Source: CAWEFA01 sp963808135 (GTDB lineage: Bacteria; Bacteroidota; Bacteroidia; Bacteroidales; DTGW01). Taken from it: 64,000 nucleotides of DNA. The stretch covers positions 1 to 64,000 of the forward strand of contig CAWEFA010000128.1 of assembly GCA_963808135.1 (NCBI GenBank), read 5' to 3'. The translations under genes and the position numbers were made by a program. Below are positions 37,534-46,769 of the stretch, in pieces (position 1 is the stretch's first letter; every line of letters starts with the position of its first letter). The notes under the pieces were generated by a model. It was not told where the DNA came from. It ran no database searches and worked only from the letters and a program-made list of their open reading frames with translations.

Positions 37534-37947
37534 ATGGGTACACGTAAAAGAAATGCAGCAGCTAAATTAAAAGAGGCTAAGGATAAAAAAACACAGGCCA
37601 TTCTTCGCAATTGCCCAACTTCGCCAAGAAAAATGAGATTGGTAGTTGATCTGATTCGTGGAATTGAAGTAAATAAAGCTCTTGATATTCTTAAATATTC
37701 TCAAAAAGAAGCTTCAAGAAGAGTAGAAAAATTACTTATGTCAGCTTTAGCAAACTGGCAAACAAAAAACGAAGGCGTTCGTCTTGAAGATACAAAATTA
37801 ATTGTTAAAGAAGCATTTGTTGATCCGGGCCGCCAATTGAAAAGGCTTCGTCCGGCTCCTCAGGGCAGGGGGTATAGGATTAGAAAAAGGTCTAATCACG
37901 TAACTTTAATTATTGAACCGGTAAATAGCATAAGTCAAACTAATTAA
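37534..37947 (+). CDS. rplV: 50S ribosomal protein L22 (uL22)
   Basis: Tunnel-lining protein; its beta-hairpin (QLKRLRPAPQGRGYRIRKRS) forms the constriction with L4. The 137 residues include NCPTSPRKMRLVVDLIRG. There is an extra Lys-rich N-terminal extension of about 20 residues compared with the E. coli protein. Confidence 0.96.
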   Translation: MGTRKRNAAAKLKEAKDKKTQAILRNCPTSPRKMRLVVDLIRGIEVNKALDILKYSQKEASRRVEKLLMSALANWQTKNEGVRLEDTKLIVKEAFVDPGRQLKRLRPAPQGRGYRIRKRSNHVTLIIEPVNSISQTN

Positions 37948-37952
37948 TATCA

Positions 37953-38657
37953 ATGGGACAAAAAGTTAATCCGATAGCAAATAGGTTAGGAATCATTAAA
38001 GGATGGGATTCTAATTGGTATGGCGGAAGAAGCTATGCTAGCAAATTAATTGAAGATACCAAGATTAGGGAATATCTTAATACACGCCTTGCTAAAGCAA
38101 GTATTTCAAAAATTATAATCGAACGTACTTTAAAGTTGATTACAGTTACTGTAAATACTGCCCGTCCGGGAATTATCATCGGTAAAGGTGGACAGGAGGT
38201 TGATAAACTTAAAGAAGAATTAAAGAAAATTACCAATAAAGAAGTTCAAATAAATATTTTTGAAGTTAAAAGGCCAGAACTTGATGCATGCATAGTTGCA
38301 AACAATATAGCCAGGCAGGTTGAAGGAAAAATATCTTACCGTCGTGCCATTAAAATGGCTATTGCTTCTACAATTCGTATGGGTGCAGAGGGGATAAAAG
38401 TTATGATTTCCGGTCGTTTAGGAGGCGCTGAAATGGCCCGTACCGAAATGTTAAAAGAAGGCAGGATTCCATTGCACACATTCCGTGCCGACATTGACTA
38501 TGCCCTTGCCGAGGCACATACAAAAGTTGGATGTCTTGGCGTTAAAGTGTGGATTTGTAATGGCGAGGTTTATGGCAAACGCGATTTATCCCCAAATGTT
38601 GGGCTTAAAAGTCAAAAACAAAAAGGTGGTGGCGACTTTAAAAGAAGGAGAAAATAA
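37953..38657 (+). CDS. rpsC: 30S ribosomal protein S3 (uS3)
   Basis: mRNA-entry-site protein with helicase-related function. The 234 residues contain an N-terminal KH domain with the GxxG loop in RPGIIIGKGGQEVDKL (about 70-85) and the C-terminal domain with GAEGIKVMISGRLGGAEMAR. It begins 5 bp after rplV. Confidence 0.97.
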   Translation: MGQKVNPIANRLGIIKGWDSNWYGGRSYASKLIEDTKIREYLNTRLAKASISKIIIERTLKLITVTVNTARPGIIIGKGGQEVDKLKEELKKITNKEVQINIFEVKRPELDACIVANNIARQVEGKISYRRAIKMAIASTIRMGAEGIKVMISGRLGGAEMARTEMLKEGRIPLHTFRADIDYALAEAHTKVGCLGVKVWICNGEVYGKRDLSPNVGLKSQKQKGGGDFKRRRK

Positions 38658-38675
38658 CATAACACATTTTATGAA

Positions 38676-39101
38676 ATGTTACAACCAAAGAAAACAAAAT
38701 ACAGGAGACAACAAAAAGGTAAAATGAAGGGCAATGCCCAGCGTGGCAACACCATTGTATTTGGTTCCTTTGCAATTAAATCTGAGGAATCTACATGGAT
38801 TACAGGCCGCCAACTGGAGGCTGCCCGTCAGGCTGTTAGCCGTCATATGAAACGTGAAGGCCAGGTTTGGATTCGTATTTTCCCCGATAAGCCTATCACA
38901 AAAAAACCCGCAGAAGTACGTATGGGTAAAGGTAAAGGAGCTCCTGAAGGATTTGTTGCACCGGTTACACCCGGTCGTATTTTAATTGAAGTTGACGGTG
39001 TACCTTTAGATATAGCTAAGGAAGCACTGAGACTGGCTGCACAAAAGCTTCCTGTTACAACAAAATTTTTAATCAGAAGAGATTACGCAGAAATAATATA
39101 A
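38676..39101 (+). CDS. rplP: 50S ribosomal protein L16 (uL16)
   Basis: Supports the A-site tRNA and late assembly of the large subunit. The 141 residues start MLQPKKTKYRRQQKG and include GRQLEAARQAVSRHMKREG and MGKGKGAPEGFVA. An ATG five bases earlier (38671) is out of frame, so 38676 is taken. Confidence 0.97.
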   Translation: MLQPKKTKYRRQQKGKMKGNAQRGNTIVFGSFAIKSEESTWITGRQLEAARQAVSRHMKREGQVWIRIFPDKPITKKPAEVRMGKGKGAPEGFVAPVTPGRILIEVDGVPLDIAKEALRLAAQKLPVTTKFLIRRDYAEII

Positions 39102-39107
39102 TAGAAC

Positions 39108-39314
39108 ATGAAAACTGCTGAAATTAGAGAGTTGACAAAAAAAGAAATAGAAGAAAGAGTTGATGCTGAAAAAACAGTTTTGGTCAAACTACGCATGAAT
39201 CATAAAGTTTCTCCTTTGGACAACCCGATGAAAATTCAGGCTACACGCAGGAATATTGCAAAAATGATGGGTGAATTACATAAAAGACACCTGGAAGAAA
39301 TGAGAAAAGCTTAA
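39108..39314 (+). CDS. rpmC: 50S ribosomal protein L29 (uL29)
   Basis: A small helical protein near the tunnel exit. The 68 residues have the pattern EIRELTKKEIEERV, then NPMKIQATRRNIAKM. It is 6 bp after rplP; a 90-bp gap precedes rpsQ. Confidence 0.95.
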   Translation: MKTAEIRELTKKEIEERVDAEKTVLVKLRMNHKVSPLDNPMKIQATRRNIAKMMGELHKRHLEEMRKA

Positions 39315-39404
39315 TTGATTACAAAAAGAACTTTAACAATCATTCATTAATGGTTCAATAAGCAGCAGTAAAGATTTTGAAACACGAAGTAATAACATTA
39401 TAAA

Positions 39405-39659
39405 ATGGAAAGAAACTTACGTAAAGAACGTGTAGGTGTTGTAGTTAGCAACAAAATGGATAAAACTATTGTCGTCACCGTGAAGCGTAAAATGAAACAT
39501 CCTATTTATGGAAAATTTGTGAATAAAACTTCAAAATTATATGCCGAGGATGAAAAAAACGAATGTAGCATAGGAGATACAGTTAAAATAATGGAAACAA
39601 GGCCATTATCAAAATTTAAAAGATGGAGATTAGTAGAAATTACCGAGAAAGTTAAATAG
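39405..39659 (+). CDS. rpsQ: 30S ribosomal protein S17 (uS17)
   Basis: Primary 16S rRNA-binding protein of the body. The 84 residues include LRKERVGVVVSNKMDKTIVV and KIMETRPLSKFKRWRLVEI. It ends 2 bp before rplN, so the two are probably translationally coupled. Confidence 0.96.
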   Translation: MERNLRKERVGVVVSNKMDKTIVVTVKRKMKHPIYGKFVNKTSKLYAEDEKNECSIGDTVKIMETRPLSKFKRWRLVEITEKVK

Positions 39660-39661
39660 TT

Positions 39662-40027
39662 ATGATACAACAGGAATCCAGGTTAATAGTTGCAGACAAT
39701 AGTGGTGCCAAAGAAGTTCTTTGTATCCGTGTTTTAGGAGGCACACGAAGACGATATGCAAGCGTCGGCGATACCATTATTGTTGCAGTTAAAAGCGCTT
39801 TGCCCTCTGGCGAAGTAAAAAAAGGTACAGTAAGCAGGGCAGTTGTTGTACGCACAAAAAAAGAAATAAGACGCCAGGATGGTTCATATATTAGGTTCGA
39901 CGATAATGCCGTGGTATTATTAAATAATGCTAACGAAATACGTGGTACGCGTATATTTGGTCCTGTTGCTCGTGAATTAAGGGACAACTACATGAAAATT
40001 GTTTCTTTAGCTCCTGAAGTGATTTAA
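39662..40027 (+). CDS. rplN: 50S ribosomal protein L14 (uL14)
   Basis: Large-subunit interface protein. The 121 residues start MIQQESRLIVADNSGAKEV and end PVARELRDNYMKIVSLAPEV, as in the family. The position of binding of silencing factor RsfS is the same surface in other bacteria. Confidence 0.97.
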   Translation: MIQQESRLIVADNSGAKEVLCIRVLGGTRRRYASVGDTIIVAVKSALPSGEVKKGTVSRAVVVRTKKEIRRQDGSYIRFDDNAVVLLNNANEIRGTRIFGPVARELRDNYMKIVSLAPEVI

Positions 40028-40042
40028 TTAATTATTAATTCA

Positions 40043-40366
40043 ATGCAAACTAAATTACATATAAAAAAGGGCGATACAGTAATTGTAAATACCGGAGAAT
40101 ATAAAGGCCGGCAAGGCAGGATACTTGAAGTGTTTCCCAAAAAAAGTAAAGCTATTGTTGAAGGGATAAACTTAGTTTCGAAACATACAAAACCAAACGC
40201 CAAACATCCGCAAGGTGGAATTATTAAAAAAGAGGCATCTGTCCATGTTTCAAACCTAATGCTTGTCGATCCTAAAACCGGTGCTGGTACACGAATTGGC
40301 CGTAGACTTAACGAGAACAATAAATTAGTTAGGTACACAAAAAAATCAGGGGAGGAAATTAAATAA
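40043..40366 (+). CDS. rplX: 50S ribosomal protein L24 (uL24)
   Basis: Assembly-initiator protein. The 107 residues have the KOW segment KKGDTVIVNTGEYKGRQGRI near the N-terminus and a KHTKPNAKHPQGGI loop. Its TAA overlaps the ATG of rplE by one base (TAATG), which implies coupled translation. Confidence 0.96.
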   Translation: MQTKLHIKKGDTVIVNTGEYKGRQGRILEVFPKKSKAIVEGINLVSKHTKPNAKHPQGGIIKKEASVHVSNLMLVDPKTGAGTRIGRRLNENNKLVRYTKKSGEEIK

Positions 40367-40923
40367 TGAGCTATATACCTAATTTAAAGGCTAAATACAA
40401 AGAAGAAATAGTTCCTGCATTAATCAAGGAATTTAATTACAAGAGCGCCATGCAGGTTCCCAGGTTAGAAAAAATTGTTCTAAACCAAGGAGTAGGCGAT
40501 GCTGTTGCCGACAAAAAGCTTATTGATGTTGCTTTGTCTGAATTATCGAATATATCTGGACAAAAAGCAATTCAAACGTATGCTAAAAAGGACATATCAA
40601 ATTTCAAACTTAGAAGAAAAATGCCTATCGGTGTTAAAGTTACGCTTCGCCAAGACCGTATGTTCGAATTTCTTGAAAGATTGATTAGCGTTGCATTGCC
40701 CCGTATCCGCGATTTTAAAGGGGTTAATAGCAAATTAGATGGTCGTGGTAATTATAACCTTGGGCTAACCGAGCAAATCATTTTTCCTGAAATTGATATG
40801 GATAAAATAACCAAAGTAATGGGATTGGAAATCAATTTTATTACAACAGCCAAAACCGACGAAGAAGGATTTGCTTTATTAAAAGAATTTGGATTACCGT
40901 TTAAAACTGTTAAAAGAAAATAA
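40366..40923 (+). CDS. rplE: 50S ribosomal protein L5 (uL5)
   Basis: Binds 5S rRNA and contacts P-site tRNA. The 185 residues include VPRLEKIVLNQGVGDAVAD and FLERLISVALPRIRDFKG. The start overlaps the rplX stop codon (TAATG). Confidence 0.97.
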   Translation: MSYIPNLKAKYKEEIVPALIKEFNYKSAMQVPRLEKIVLNQGVGDAVADKKLIDVALSELSNISGQKAIQTYAKKDISNFKLRRKMPIGVKVTLRQDRMFEFLERLISVALPRIRDFKGVNSKLDGRGNYNLGLTEQIIFPEIDMDKITKVMGLEINFITTAKTDEEGFALLKEFGLPFKTVKRK

Positions 40924-40926
40924 TAT

Positions 40927-41196
40927 ATGGCAAAGGAATCAATGAAAGCCCGTGAAGTTAAGCGAAAAAGGCTTACGGAAAAATATGCCGAAAAGAGGGC
41001 TAAACTTAAATTAGTTGGTGATTATACTGCATTGCAATCGTTACCTTTAAACTCAAATCCGATAAGGATGCACAACCGCTGTATGATTACAGGAAGGCCC
41101 AAAGGTTATATACGCCAATTCGGCATCAGCCGTATATTGTTTCGTGAAATGGCTTCTAAAGGTCTCATTCCAGGAGTTAAAAAAGCCAGTTGGTAA
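40927..41196 (+). CDS. rpsN: 30S ribosomal protein S14 (uS14), zinc-free form
   Basis: Head protein. The 89-residue long form lacks the CxxC...CxxC zinc ribbon found in the short form; only one Cys (RCMITGRP) is present. The family end RILFREMASKGLIPGVKKASW-type segment is intact. A zinc-independent copy in the main operon means no zinc-linked switching is evident here. Confidence 0.96.
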   Translation: MAKESMKAREVKRKRLTEKYAEKRAKLKLVGDYTALQSLPLNSNPIRMHNRCMITGRPKGYIRQFGISRILFREMASKGLIPGVKKASW

Positions 41197-41228
41197 AATA
41201 TTGATAAATAATAATAAGTAATAAAGAA

Positions 41229-41624
41229 ATGACAGACCCAATTGCAGATTTTCTTACCCGAATAAGAAACGCTATTAAAGCCAAACATCGCATTGTTGAA
41301 ATACCTGCTTCAAACCTCAAGAAGGAAATTACCAAAATTCTTTATGATAAAGGATATATTTTGAACTATAAATTTGAAGACCAGGAGCCCCAGGGAATTA
41401 TTAAAATAGCTTTAAAATACAATCCCGAAGATAAGAAATCTGCTATAAAAGTTATTCAGCGGGTCAGCCGGCCCGGCTTACGCAATTATGCCGGTAAAGC
41501 TGAATTACCAAGAGTTTTAAATAGTCTCGGCACTGCAATAATATCAACCTCCCAAGGTGTGATGACTGATAAAGAAGCACGGGAAAAAAATATTGGCGGT
41601 GAAGTTTTATGTTACATACATTAA
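41229..41624 (+). CDS. rpsH: 30S ribosomal protein S8 (uS8)
   Basis: Binds the central domain of 16S rRNA; in Proteobacteria it represses the spc operon. The 131 residues include MTDPIADFLTRIRNAI and the C-terminal STSQGVMTDKEAREKNIGGE signature. Confidence 0.97.
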   Translation: MTDPIADFLTRIRNAIKAKHRIVEIPASNLKKEITKILYDKGYILNYKFEDQEPQGIIKIALKYNPEDKKSAIKVIQRVSRPGLRNYAGKAELPRVLNSLGTAIISTSQGVMTDKEAREKNIGGEVLCYIH

Positions 41625-41642
41625 TATCGGAGAAATAAAATT

Positions 41643-42203
41643 ATGTCAAGGATTGGAAAATTACCGATAGATATACCAAAAGGTGTTAACATAACGGTTG
41701 ATGCAACGAATTTAGTAATTATAAAAGGGCCTCAGGGTGAACTTAAACAAAAAGTTGATCCCGATATTAAAGTTACTGTTGCCGACAACCAGATATTAGT
41801 TACAAGACCAACGGATCAGAAGCGGCATCGTTCGTTACATGGGCTTTACAGGTCGCTCATTGCCAATATGGTTAAAGGTGTATCTGAAGGTTTTACTATA
41901 CAACAGGAACTCGTAGGAGTTGGCTACCGTGCAGAGGCTAAAGGACAAAATCTTGAATTAGCGCTTGGATACTCACATGAAATATTGTTCCAGATTCCTG
42001 ATGATGTTAAAGTTGAGGCCAAAACTGAGAGAAGGTCAAACCCTGTAATTACACTTAAAAGCGCCGATAAACAATTGTTAGGTGTTGTTGCCGCAAAAAT
42101 ACGTTCACTTAGAAAACCTGAACCATATAAAGGCAAAGGTATTAAGTTCGTTGGTGAGAAAATTAGAAGAAAAGCTGGTAAAACTGCTGTTGCATCAAAG
42201 TAA
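41643..42203 (+). CDS. rplF: 50S ribosomal protein L6 (uL6)
   Basis: Lies near the factor-binding site and sarcin-ricin loop. The 186 residues start MSRIGKLPIDIPKGVNI and contain two repeated folds ending PEPYKGKGIKFVGEKIRRK. Confidence 0.97.
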   Translation: MSRIGKLPIDIPKGVNITVDATNLVIIKGPQGELKQKVDPDIKVTVADNQILVTRPTDQKRHRSLHGLYRSLIANMVKGVSEGFTIQQELVGVGYRAEAKGQNLELALGYSHEILFQIPDDVKVEAKTERRSNPVITLKSADKQLLGVVAAKIRSLRKPEPYKGKGIKFVGEKIRRKAGKTAVASK

Positions 42204-42215
42204 ATTATTTAAAAT

Positions 42216-42575
42216 ATGGCATTAACAAAACTTGAAAGAAGAATAAGGATTAAGCACAGAATAAGAAAAGAAGTTTCTGGATCTTTGCAAAAGCCGAGGA
42301 TGTCAGTTTTTCGGAGCAATAAACATATTTATGTTCAGTTAATTGATGATCTGAGCGGGCATACTATTGCTTCCGCTTCTTCAAAACTTAAAGAAATAGC
42401 TGAAACTTCAAAAGGTAAAAAAGCAGAACAAGCTAAACTTGTAGGTAAGAAAATAGCTGAGATGAGCTTACAAAAAGGTATTAATCAAGTTGTATTTGAT
42501 CGTAGTGGTTACCTTTATCACGGGAGGGTTAAACTTTTAGCTGATGCCGCGCGTGAAGGTGGTCTTAAATTATAA
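42216..42575 (+). CDS. rplR: 50S ribosomal protein L18 (uL18)
   Basis: Binds 5S rRNA with L5. The 119 residues include RIRIKHRIRKEVSGSLQKPR and FDRSGYLYHGRVKLLADAAR. Confidence 0.97.
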   Translation: MALTKLERRIRIKHRIRKEVSGSLQKPRMSVFRSNKHIYVQLIDDLSGHTIASASSKLKEIAETSKGKKAEQAKLVGKKIAEMSLQKGINQVVFDRSGYLYHGRVKLLADAAREGGLKL

Positions 42576-42581
42576 ATTAAT

Positions 42582-43103
42582 ATGTCAGAAAGCGTTATTA
42601 TTCGTAAAGTAAAAACAACCGACCTGGATTTTAAAGACAGGTTAGTTAGCATTCAACGTGTAACTAAAGTTACTAAAGGTGGACGTACATTCAGTTTTTC
42701 AGCTATTGTTGTGGTTGGTAATGAAGACGGAATTGTCGGACATGGTTTAGGAAAAGCAAACGAGGTTACTACTGCAATATCAAAAGGAATTGAAGATGCA
42801 AAGAAAAACTTAATTAAAATCCCTATACATAAAGGCACAATACCGCATCAACAATATGCTAAATATGGCGGCGCTAAAGTTTTTATTAAACCTGCATCCG
42901 GTGGAACCGGCGTAAAAGCAGGAGGCGCAATGCGTGCAGTTCTTGAAAGTGTGGGAATTCATGATGTTCTTGCTAAATCAAAGGGTTCATCAAATCCACA
43001 CAATTTGGTAAAAGCAACTTTCCGCGCATTGCTTGAATTGCGCGATCCTATGAAAGTAGCTCAATCAAGAGGGATATCAGTAGAAAAAGTTTTCAAGGGA
43101 TAA
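42582..43103 (+). CDS. rpsE: 30S ribosomal protein S5 (uS5)
   Basis: Accuracy protein near the mRNA entry. The 173 residues have the double-stranded-RNA-like domain (DRLVSIQRVTKVTKGGRTFS) and the C-terminal GTGVKAGGAMRAVLESVGI. The spectinomycin-loop region around KVTKGGR looks normal. Confidence 0.97.
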   Translation: MSESVIIRKVKTTDLDFKDRLVSIQRVTKVTKGGRTFSFSAIVVVGNEDGIVGHGLGKANEVTTAISKGIEDAKKNLIKIPIHKGTIPHQQYAKYGGAKVFIKPASGGTGVKAGGAMRAVLESVGIHDVLAKSKGSSNPHNLVKATFRALLELRDPMKVAQSRGISVEKVFKG

Positions 43104-43123
43104 TATTTCTTTTTTAGATTATT

Positions 43124-43303
43124 ATGGATAAAATAAAAATTACTTTAGTAAAAGGAAAAAGCGGAAGCACTAAAAGGCAATTAAGAACCCTTCAAACTCT
43201 TGGACTTGGAAAAAGAACAAGCAGCGTTGAAGTAGAGGCTAATCCTGTTATTAAAGGGATGGTTGCAAAAGTTAACCATCTAATAAAAGTTGAAAATATT
43301 TAA
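43124..43303 (+). CDS. rpmD: 50S ribosomal protein L30 (uL30)
   Basis: A 59-codon gene in the gap between rpsE and rplO. It reads MDKIKITLVKGKSGSTKRQ, then LQTLGLGKRTSSVEVEAN and VNHLIKVENI, the full family pattern. Its position is the standard one in the spc cluster. Confidence 0.95.
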   Translation: MDKIKITLVKGKSGSTKRQLRTLQTLGLGKRTSSVEVEANPVIKGMVAKVNHLIKVENI

Positions 43304-43379
43304 TAATTAAAGTTTTTTGATTGTTTATAGTGATTTTTATTTTAAATGAACAAAAGCAAAAAACAAATAAATAATATTT

Positions 43380-43829
43380 ATGAATTTAAGTAATTTAAAG
43401 CCGGCTAAAGGATCGATAAAAGATAACAAGCGTCGTGGCAGAGGCCAGGGGTCGACTGATGGCGGAACTTCAGGCCGCGGCAATAAAGGCGCCAAATCCC
43501 GCTCAGGATATTCAAGGAAGAGAGGCTTTGAAGGTGGACAAATGCCAATCCAGCGACGCCTCCCTAAATTTGGATTTACTAATTTAAACAGGGTGGAATA
43601 TAAGGCCGTTAATATTGAAACATTGCAATGCCTCGCAGATAAAGGGATTACAGTTATCGACCCACAAACTCTTAATGAAGCTGGATTTATTTCGAAAAAA
43701 TGCTTGGTTAAAATTTTGGGCAAAGGCGAACTTAAATCAAAGCTTGAGGTTAAAGCACATGCATTTTCAAAATCTGCTGAAGCTGCTATACAGGCAGTCG
43801 ATGGAACAGTCGTAAAACTCGATATATAA
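43380..43829 (+). CDS. rplO: 50S ribosomal protein L15 (uL15)
   Basis: Late-assembly large-subunit protein. The 149 residues begin MNLSNLKPAKGSIKDNKRRG and carry the Gly/Arg-rich GTSGRGNKGAKSRSGY extension that penetrates 23S rRNA. Its stop overlaps the secY ATG by one base (TAATG). Confidence 0.96.
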   Translation: MNLSNLKPAKGSIKDNKRRGRGQGSTDGGTSGRGNKGAKSRSGYSRKRGFEGGQMPIQRRLPKFGFTNLNRVEYKAVNIETLQCLADKGITVIDPQTLNEAGFISKKCLVKILGKGELKSKLEVKAHAFSKSAEAAIQAVDGTVVKLDI

Positions 43830-45154
43830 TGAACAAGTTTATAGAAACTTTAAAGAATATCTGGAAGATAGAGGATTTGAGAGCAAGACTGCTCTATACT
43901 TTAGGTATTGTGCTTATATACAGGTTAGGTTCTTATATAGTGCTTCCGGGCATTGATCCGCTAATGCTGGCACAGTTAAAAAGGCAGGCGAATACAGGAA
44001 TCCTTGGAATATTGGATATGTTTTCGGGTGGCGCTTTTTCAAATGCATCGGTATTTGCACTCGGCGTTATGCCATACATTTCTGCATCAATTGTCATGCA
44101 ATTGCTGGGAATGGCTGTTCCTTATTATCAGCGTTTACAAAAAGAAGGTGAAAGTGGCAGGCGTAAAATGAACCAGCATACACGCTATCTTACTGTTTTT
44201 GTACTTCTGCTCCAAGCGCCGAGTTATCTTGCAAATCTTCATGCTACTATACCTGCAGAAGCATTTTTAGGTGGCGCTCTGTTTGACGTAACAAGTGTGC
44301 TGTTACTTACTGCGGGTACAATTTTCATAATGTGGCTGGGAGAAAGAATAACCGAAAAAGGAATAGGAAATGGAATATCACTTCTTATTATGGTTGGGAT
44401 TATTGCAAGACTCCCGCTTGCTTTGGGGCAGGAATTTGCTTCGAGGTTAGAACAAAAAGGCGGTGGTTTGGTTGTGCTTTTAGTTGAAATTATAGTATTA
44501 TTTGTTGTTTTTGCCGGGACTATTTTGCTTATTCAGGGAACAAGGCGAATACCTGTTCAATATGCTAAAAGGATTGTTGGAAATAAACAATATGGCGGGG
44601 TTCGCCAATATATACCACTTAAAGTAAACGCTGCCGGGGTTATGCCAATAATATTTGCCCAGGCGTTAATGTTTATTCCAATAACAATTGCAGGCTTTGC
44701 GAAAATGGAAAGCCTTTCAGGATTTGTTTCTGCATTCTCACAAATTACAGGTTTTTGGTACAATTTCACATTTGGCCTTTTAATAGTAATGTTTACATAT
44801 TTTTATACTGCCATAACAATAAATCCTAATCAAATTGCTGAAGACATGAAAAAGAACGGCGGGTTTATTCCTGGTGTAAAGCCTGGTCGTAAAACAGCCG
44901 ACTTCATTGATTCAATAATGTCGAAAATAACACTTCCGGGAGCAATTTTTCTTGCAATAGTTGCTATTCTTCCGGCATTTGCAATTATGTCGGGAATGAC
45001 AAGCGCTTTCGCCCATTTCTACGGAGGAACAAGCTTATTGATTATGGTTGGCGTTATTCTCGATACATTACAGCAAATTGAAAGCCATTTGCTCATGCGA
45101 CACTATGATGGTTTAATGAAAACCGGCCGCATAAAAGGCAGAAGCGGCATTTAA
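43829..45154 (+). CDS. secY: protein translocase subunit SecY
   Basis: Channel of the Sec translocon in the inner membrane. The 441 residues have ten hydrophobic segments, the first loop/plug region YIVLPGIDPLML, and the cytoplasmic loop GNKQYGGVRQYIPLKVNAAG near segment 6. Translation is coupled to rplO through a TAATG overlap. Confidence 0.97.
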   Translation: MNKFIETLKNIWKIEDLRARLLYTLGIVLIYRLGSYIVLPGIDPLMLAQLKRQANTGILGILDMFSGGAFSNASVFALGVMPYISASIVMQLLGMAVPYYQRLQKEGESGRRKMNQHTRYLTVFVLLLQAPSYLANLHATIPAEAFLGGALFDVTSVLLLTAGTIFIMWLGERITEKGIGNGISLLIMVGIIARLPLALGQEFASRLEQKGGGLVVLLVEIIVLFVVFAGTILLIQGTRRIPVQYAKRIVGNKQYGGVRQYIPLKVNAAGVMPIIFAQALMFIPITIAGFAKMESLSGFVSAFSQITGFWYNFTFGLLIVMFTYFYTAITINPNQIAEDMKKNGGFIPGVKPGRKTADFIDSIMSKITLPGAIFLAIVAILPAFAIMSGMTSAFAHFYGGTSLLIMVGVILDTLQQIESHLLMRHYDGLMKTGRIKGRSGI

Positions 45155-45177
45155 AGATAGTTACGTAAAGTTCTTTG

Positions 45178-45960
45178 ATGATAAATATTCGGACAACTGA
45201 AGAGATAGAATTACTTAGAAAAAGCAATCTGTTAGTCTCTGAAACTCTTGCTGAAGTTGCCAAGCATATCAAACCAGGCGTAACAACCGAAGTTTTAGAT
45301 AAATTAGCAGAAGAGTTTATTCGGGACAATCAGGGTATTCCGGGCTTTTTAGGCTATAACAAGTATCCAAAAACGCTCTGCACTTCAATAAATAGCCAGG
45401 TAGTACACGGGATACCTGCAAATATTGAACTGAAAGAAGGAGACATTGTTTCAATAGATTGTGGGGTAAAATTAAATGGTTATTATGGTGATTCGGCCTA
45501 CACATTTGCAGTTGGTGAAATCACTGAAGAAACTTACAAGCTCCTCAAAATAACAAAAGAAAGCCTTTTCATAGGAATTCGATTTGCTGTTGAGGGAAAA
45601 AGGATCGGCGATATTGGATACGAAATTCAATCATATTGTGAAACTGCAGGATATTCAGTTGTTAGGGAAATGGTTGGTCATGGTTTAGGGACAAACCTTC
45701 ACGAAGCTCCGGAAGTTCCCAATTATGGGAAAAGAGGCACAGGGCCGATTTTAAAAAAAGGTATGGTAATTTGCATCGAACCTATGATTAATTTGGGAAG
45801 TAAAAAAGTTTTTCAGGAAAAAGATGGTTGGGCTGTCAGTACCGCTGACAATAAACCTTCGGCGCATTTTGAACTGGCAGTGGCTATTGATAAAGATAAA
45901 GCAAATATATTATCGACCTTTTCATTTATTGAAAAAGTTTTAGGTAAAAAAGAATTTTAA
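45178..45960 (+). CDS. map: type I methionine aminopeptidase
   Basis: Removes the initiator Met from nascent proteins. The 260-residue enzyme has the five metal ligands: Asp in SIDCGVKLNGYYGDSAY (two Asp), His in GHGLGTNLHEAPEVPNYG, Glu in CIEPMI, and Glu in SAHFELAVAI. The ATG at 45178 is preferred over the TTG just before it. Its place between secY and infA is standard. Confidence 0.96.
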   Translation: MINIRTTEEIELLRKSNLLVSETLAEVAKHIKPGVTTEVLDKLAEEFIRDNQGIPGFLGYNKYPKTLCTSINSQVVHGIPANIELKEGDIVSIDCGVKLNGYYGDSAYTFAVGEITEETYKLLKITKESLFIGIRFAVEGKRIGDIGYEIQSYCETAGYSVVREMVGHGLGTNLHEAPEVPNYGKRGTGPILKKGMVICIEPMINLGSKKVFQEKDGWAVSTADNKPSAHFELAVAIDKDKANILSTFSFIEKVLGKKEF

Positions 45961-45970
45961 GACAACAATA

Positions 45971-46189
45971 ATGTCAAAACAAGCCTCAATAGAACAAGAT
46001 GGCACTATCAACGAAGCATTGTCCAACGCTATGTTTCGTGTTGAGCTTGAAAATGGGCATATTATTACAGCGCACATTTCCGGCAAAATGAGGATGCATT
46101 ATATTAAACTTTTGCCTGGCGACAAAGTAAAAGTTGAAATGTCTCCATACGATTTAACCAAAGGGCGAATTACATTTAGATATAAATAG
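45971..46189 (+). CDS. infA: translation initiation factor IF-1
   Basis: A 72-residue OB-fold protein that blocks the A site during initiation. It reads EQDGTINEALSNAMFRVELE, then HIISGK-type MRMHYIKLLPGDKVKVEMSP. It lies 10 bp after map. Confidence 0.96.
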   Translation: MSKQASIEQDGTINEALSNAMFRVELENGHIITAHISGKMRMHYIKLLPGDKVKVEMSPYDLTKGRITFRYK

Positions 46190-46220
46190 ATTTATTCAAA
46201 ATTATATAAAGAAAATTACA

Positions 46221-46337
46221 ATGAAAGTTAAAGCATCGATAAAGAAACGAAGCGCCGATTGTAAAATCGTGAAACGTAAAGGCAGGCTTTATGTAATTAA
46301 TAAAAAAAATCCTAAGTTTAAACAACGTCAGGGATAA
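46221..46337 (+). CDS. rpmJ: 50S ribosomal protein L36 (bL36), zinc-free form
   Basis: A 38-codon gene between infA and rpsM: MKVKASIKKRSADCKIVKRK, then VINKKNPKFKQRQG. Only one Cys remains, so this is the form without a zinc ribbon. The normal length and position make it certain. Confidence 0.95.
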   Translation: MKVKASIKKRSADCKIVKRKGRLYVINKKNPKFKQRQG

Positions 46338-46372
46338 TTTAATTAATTTTGCACTTCAAAAAATTTTAAACT

Positions 46373-46753
46373 ATGGCAAGAATAGTAGGTGTCGATCTTC
46401 CTAAAAACAAGAGAGGTGTGGTAGGGTTAACCTATATTTATGGAATTGGCAAAAGCTCTGCTAAAAAAATATTAGAGCAAGCAGAAATTAGCGAAGAGGT
46501 AAAAGTAAAAGACTGGGACGATAGTCAACTCTCAAAGATTCGGTCTATTATTAATGAGCAATTAAAAGTTGAAGGTGAACTTCGTTCCATGGTACAATTA
46601 AACATCAAAAGATTGATGGATATTGGCAGTTATCGCGGTATCCGCCATCGTACTGGTTTACCTGTAAGAGGTCAGCGTACCAAGAATAATGCCAGGACCA
46701 GAAAAGGGAAAAAGAAAACCATAGCTAACAAGAAAAAAGCAACTAAAGGATAA
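46373..46753 (+). CDS. rpsM: 30S ribosomal protein S13 (uS13)
   Basis: Head protein making bridges to the large subunit. The 126 residues include MARIVGVDLPKNKRGVVGLT and the C-terminal GIRHRTGLPVRGQRTKNNAR. A TAATTTTG sequence (46344-46351) resembles a -7 element in the 35-bp gap before the gene, but without a -33 partner. Confidence 0.97.
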   Translation: MARIVGVDLPKNKRGVVGLTYIYGIGKSSAKKILEQAEISEEVKVKDWDDSQLSKIRSIINEQLKVEGELRSMVQLNIKRLMDIGSYRGIRHRTGLPVRGQRTKNNARTRKGKKKTIANKKKATKG

Positions 46754-46769
46754 TAATTATTAATTCATT

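Noticed and set aside
43337..43723. 128-codon frame antisense to rplO
   Set aside because: Shadow of the Gly/Arg-rich L15 coding sequence.
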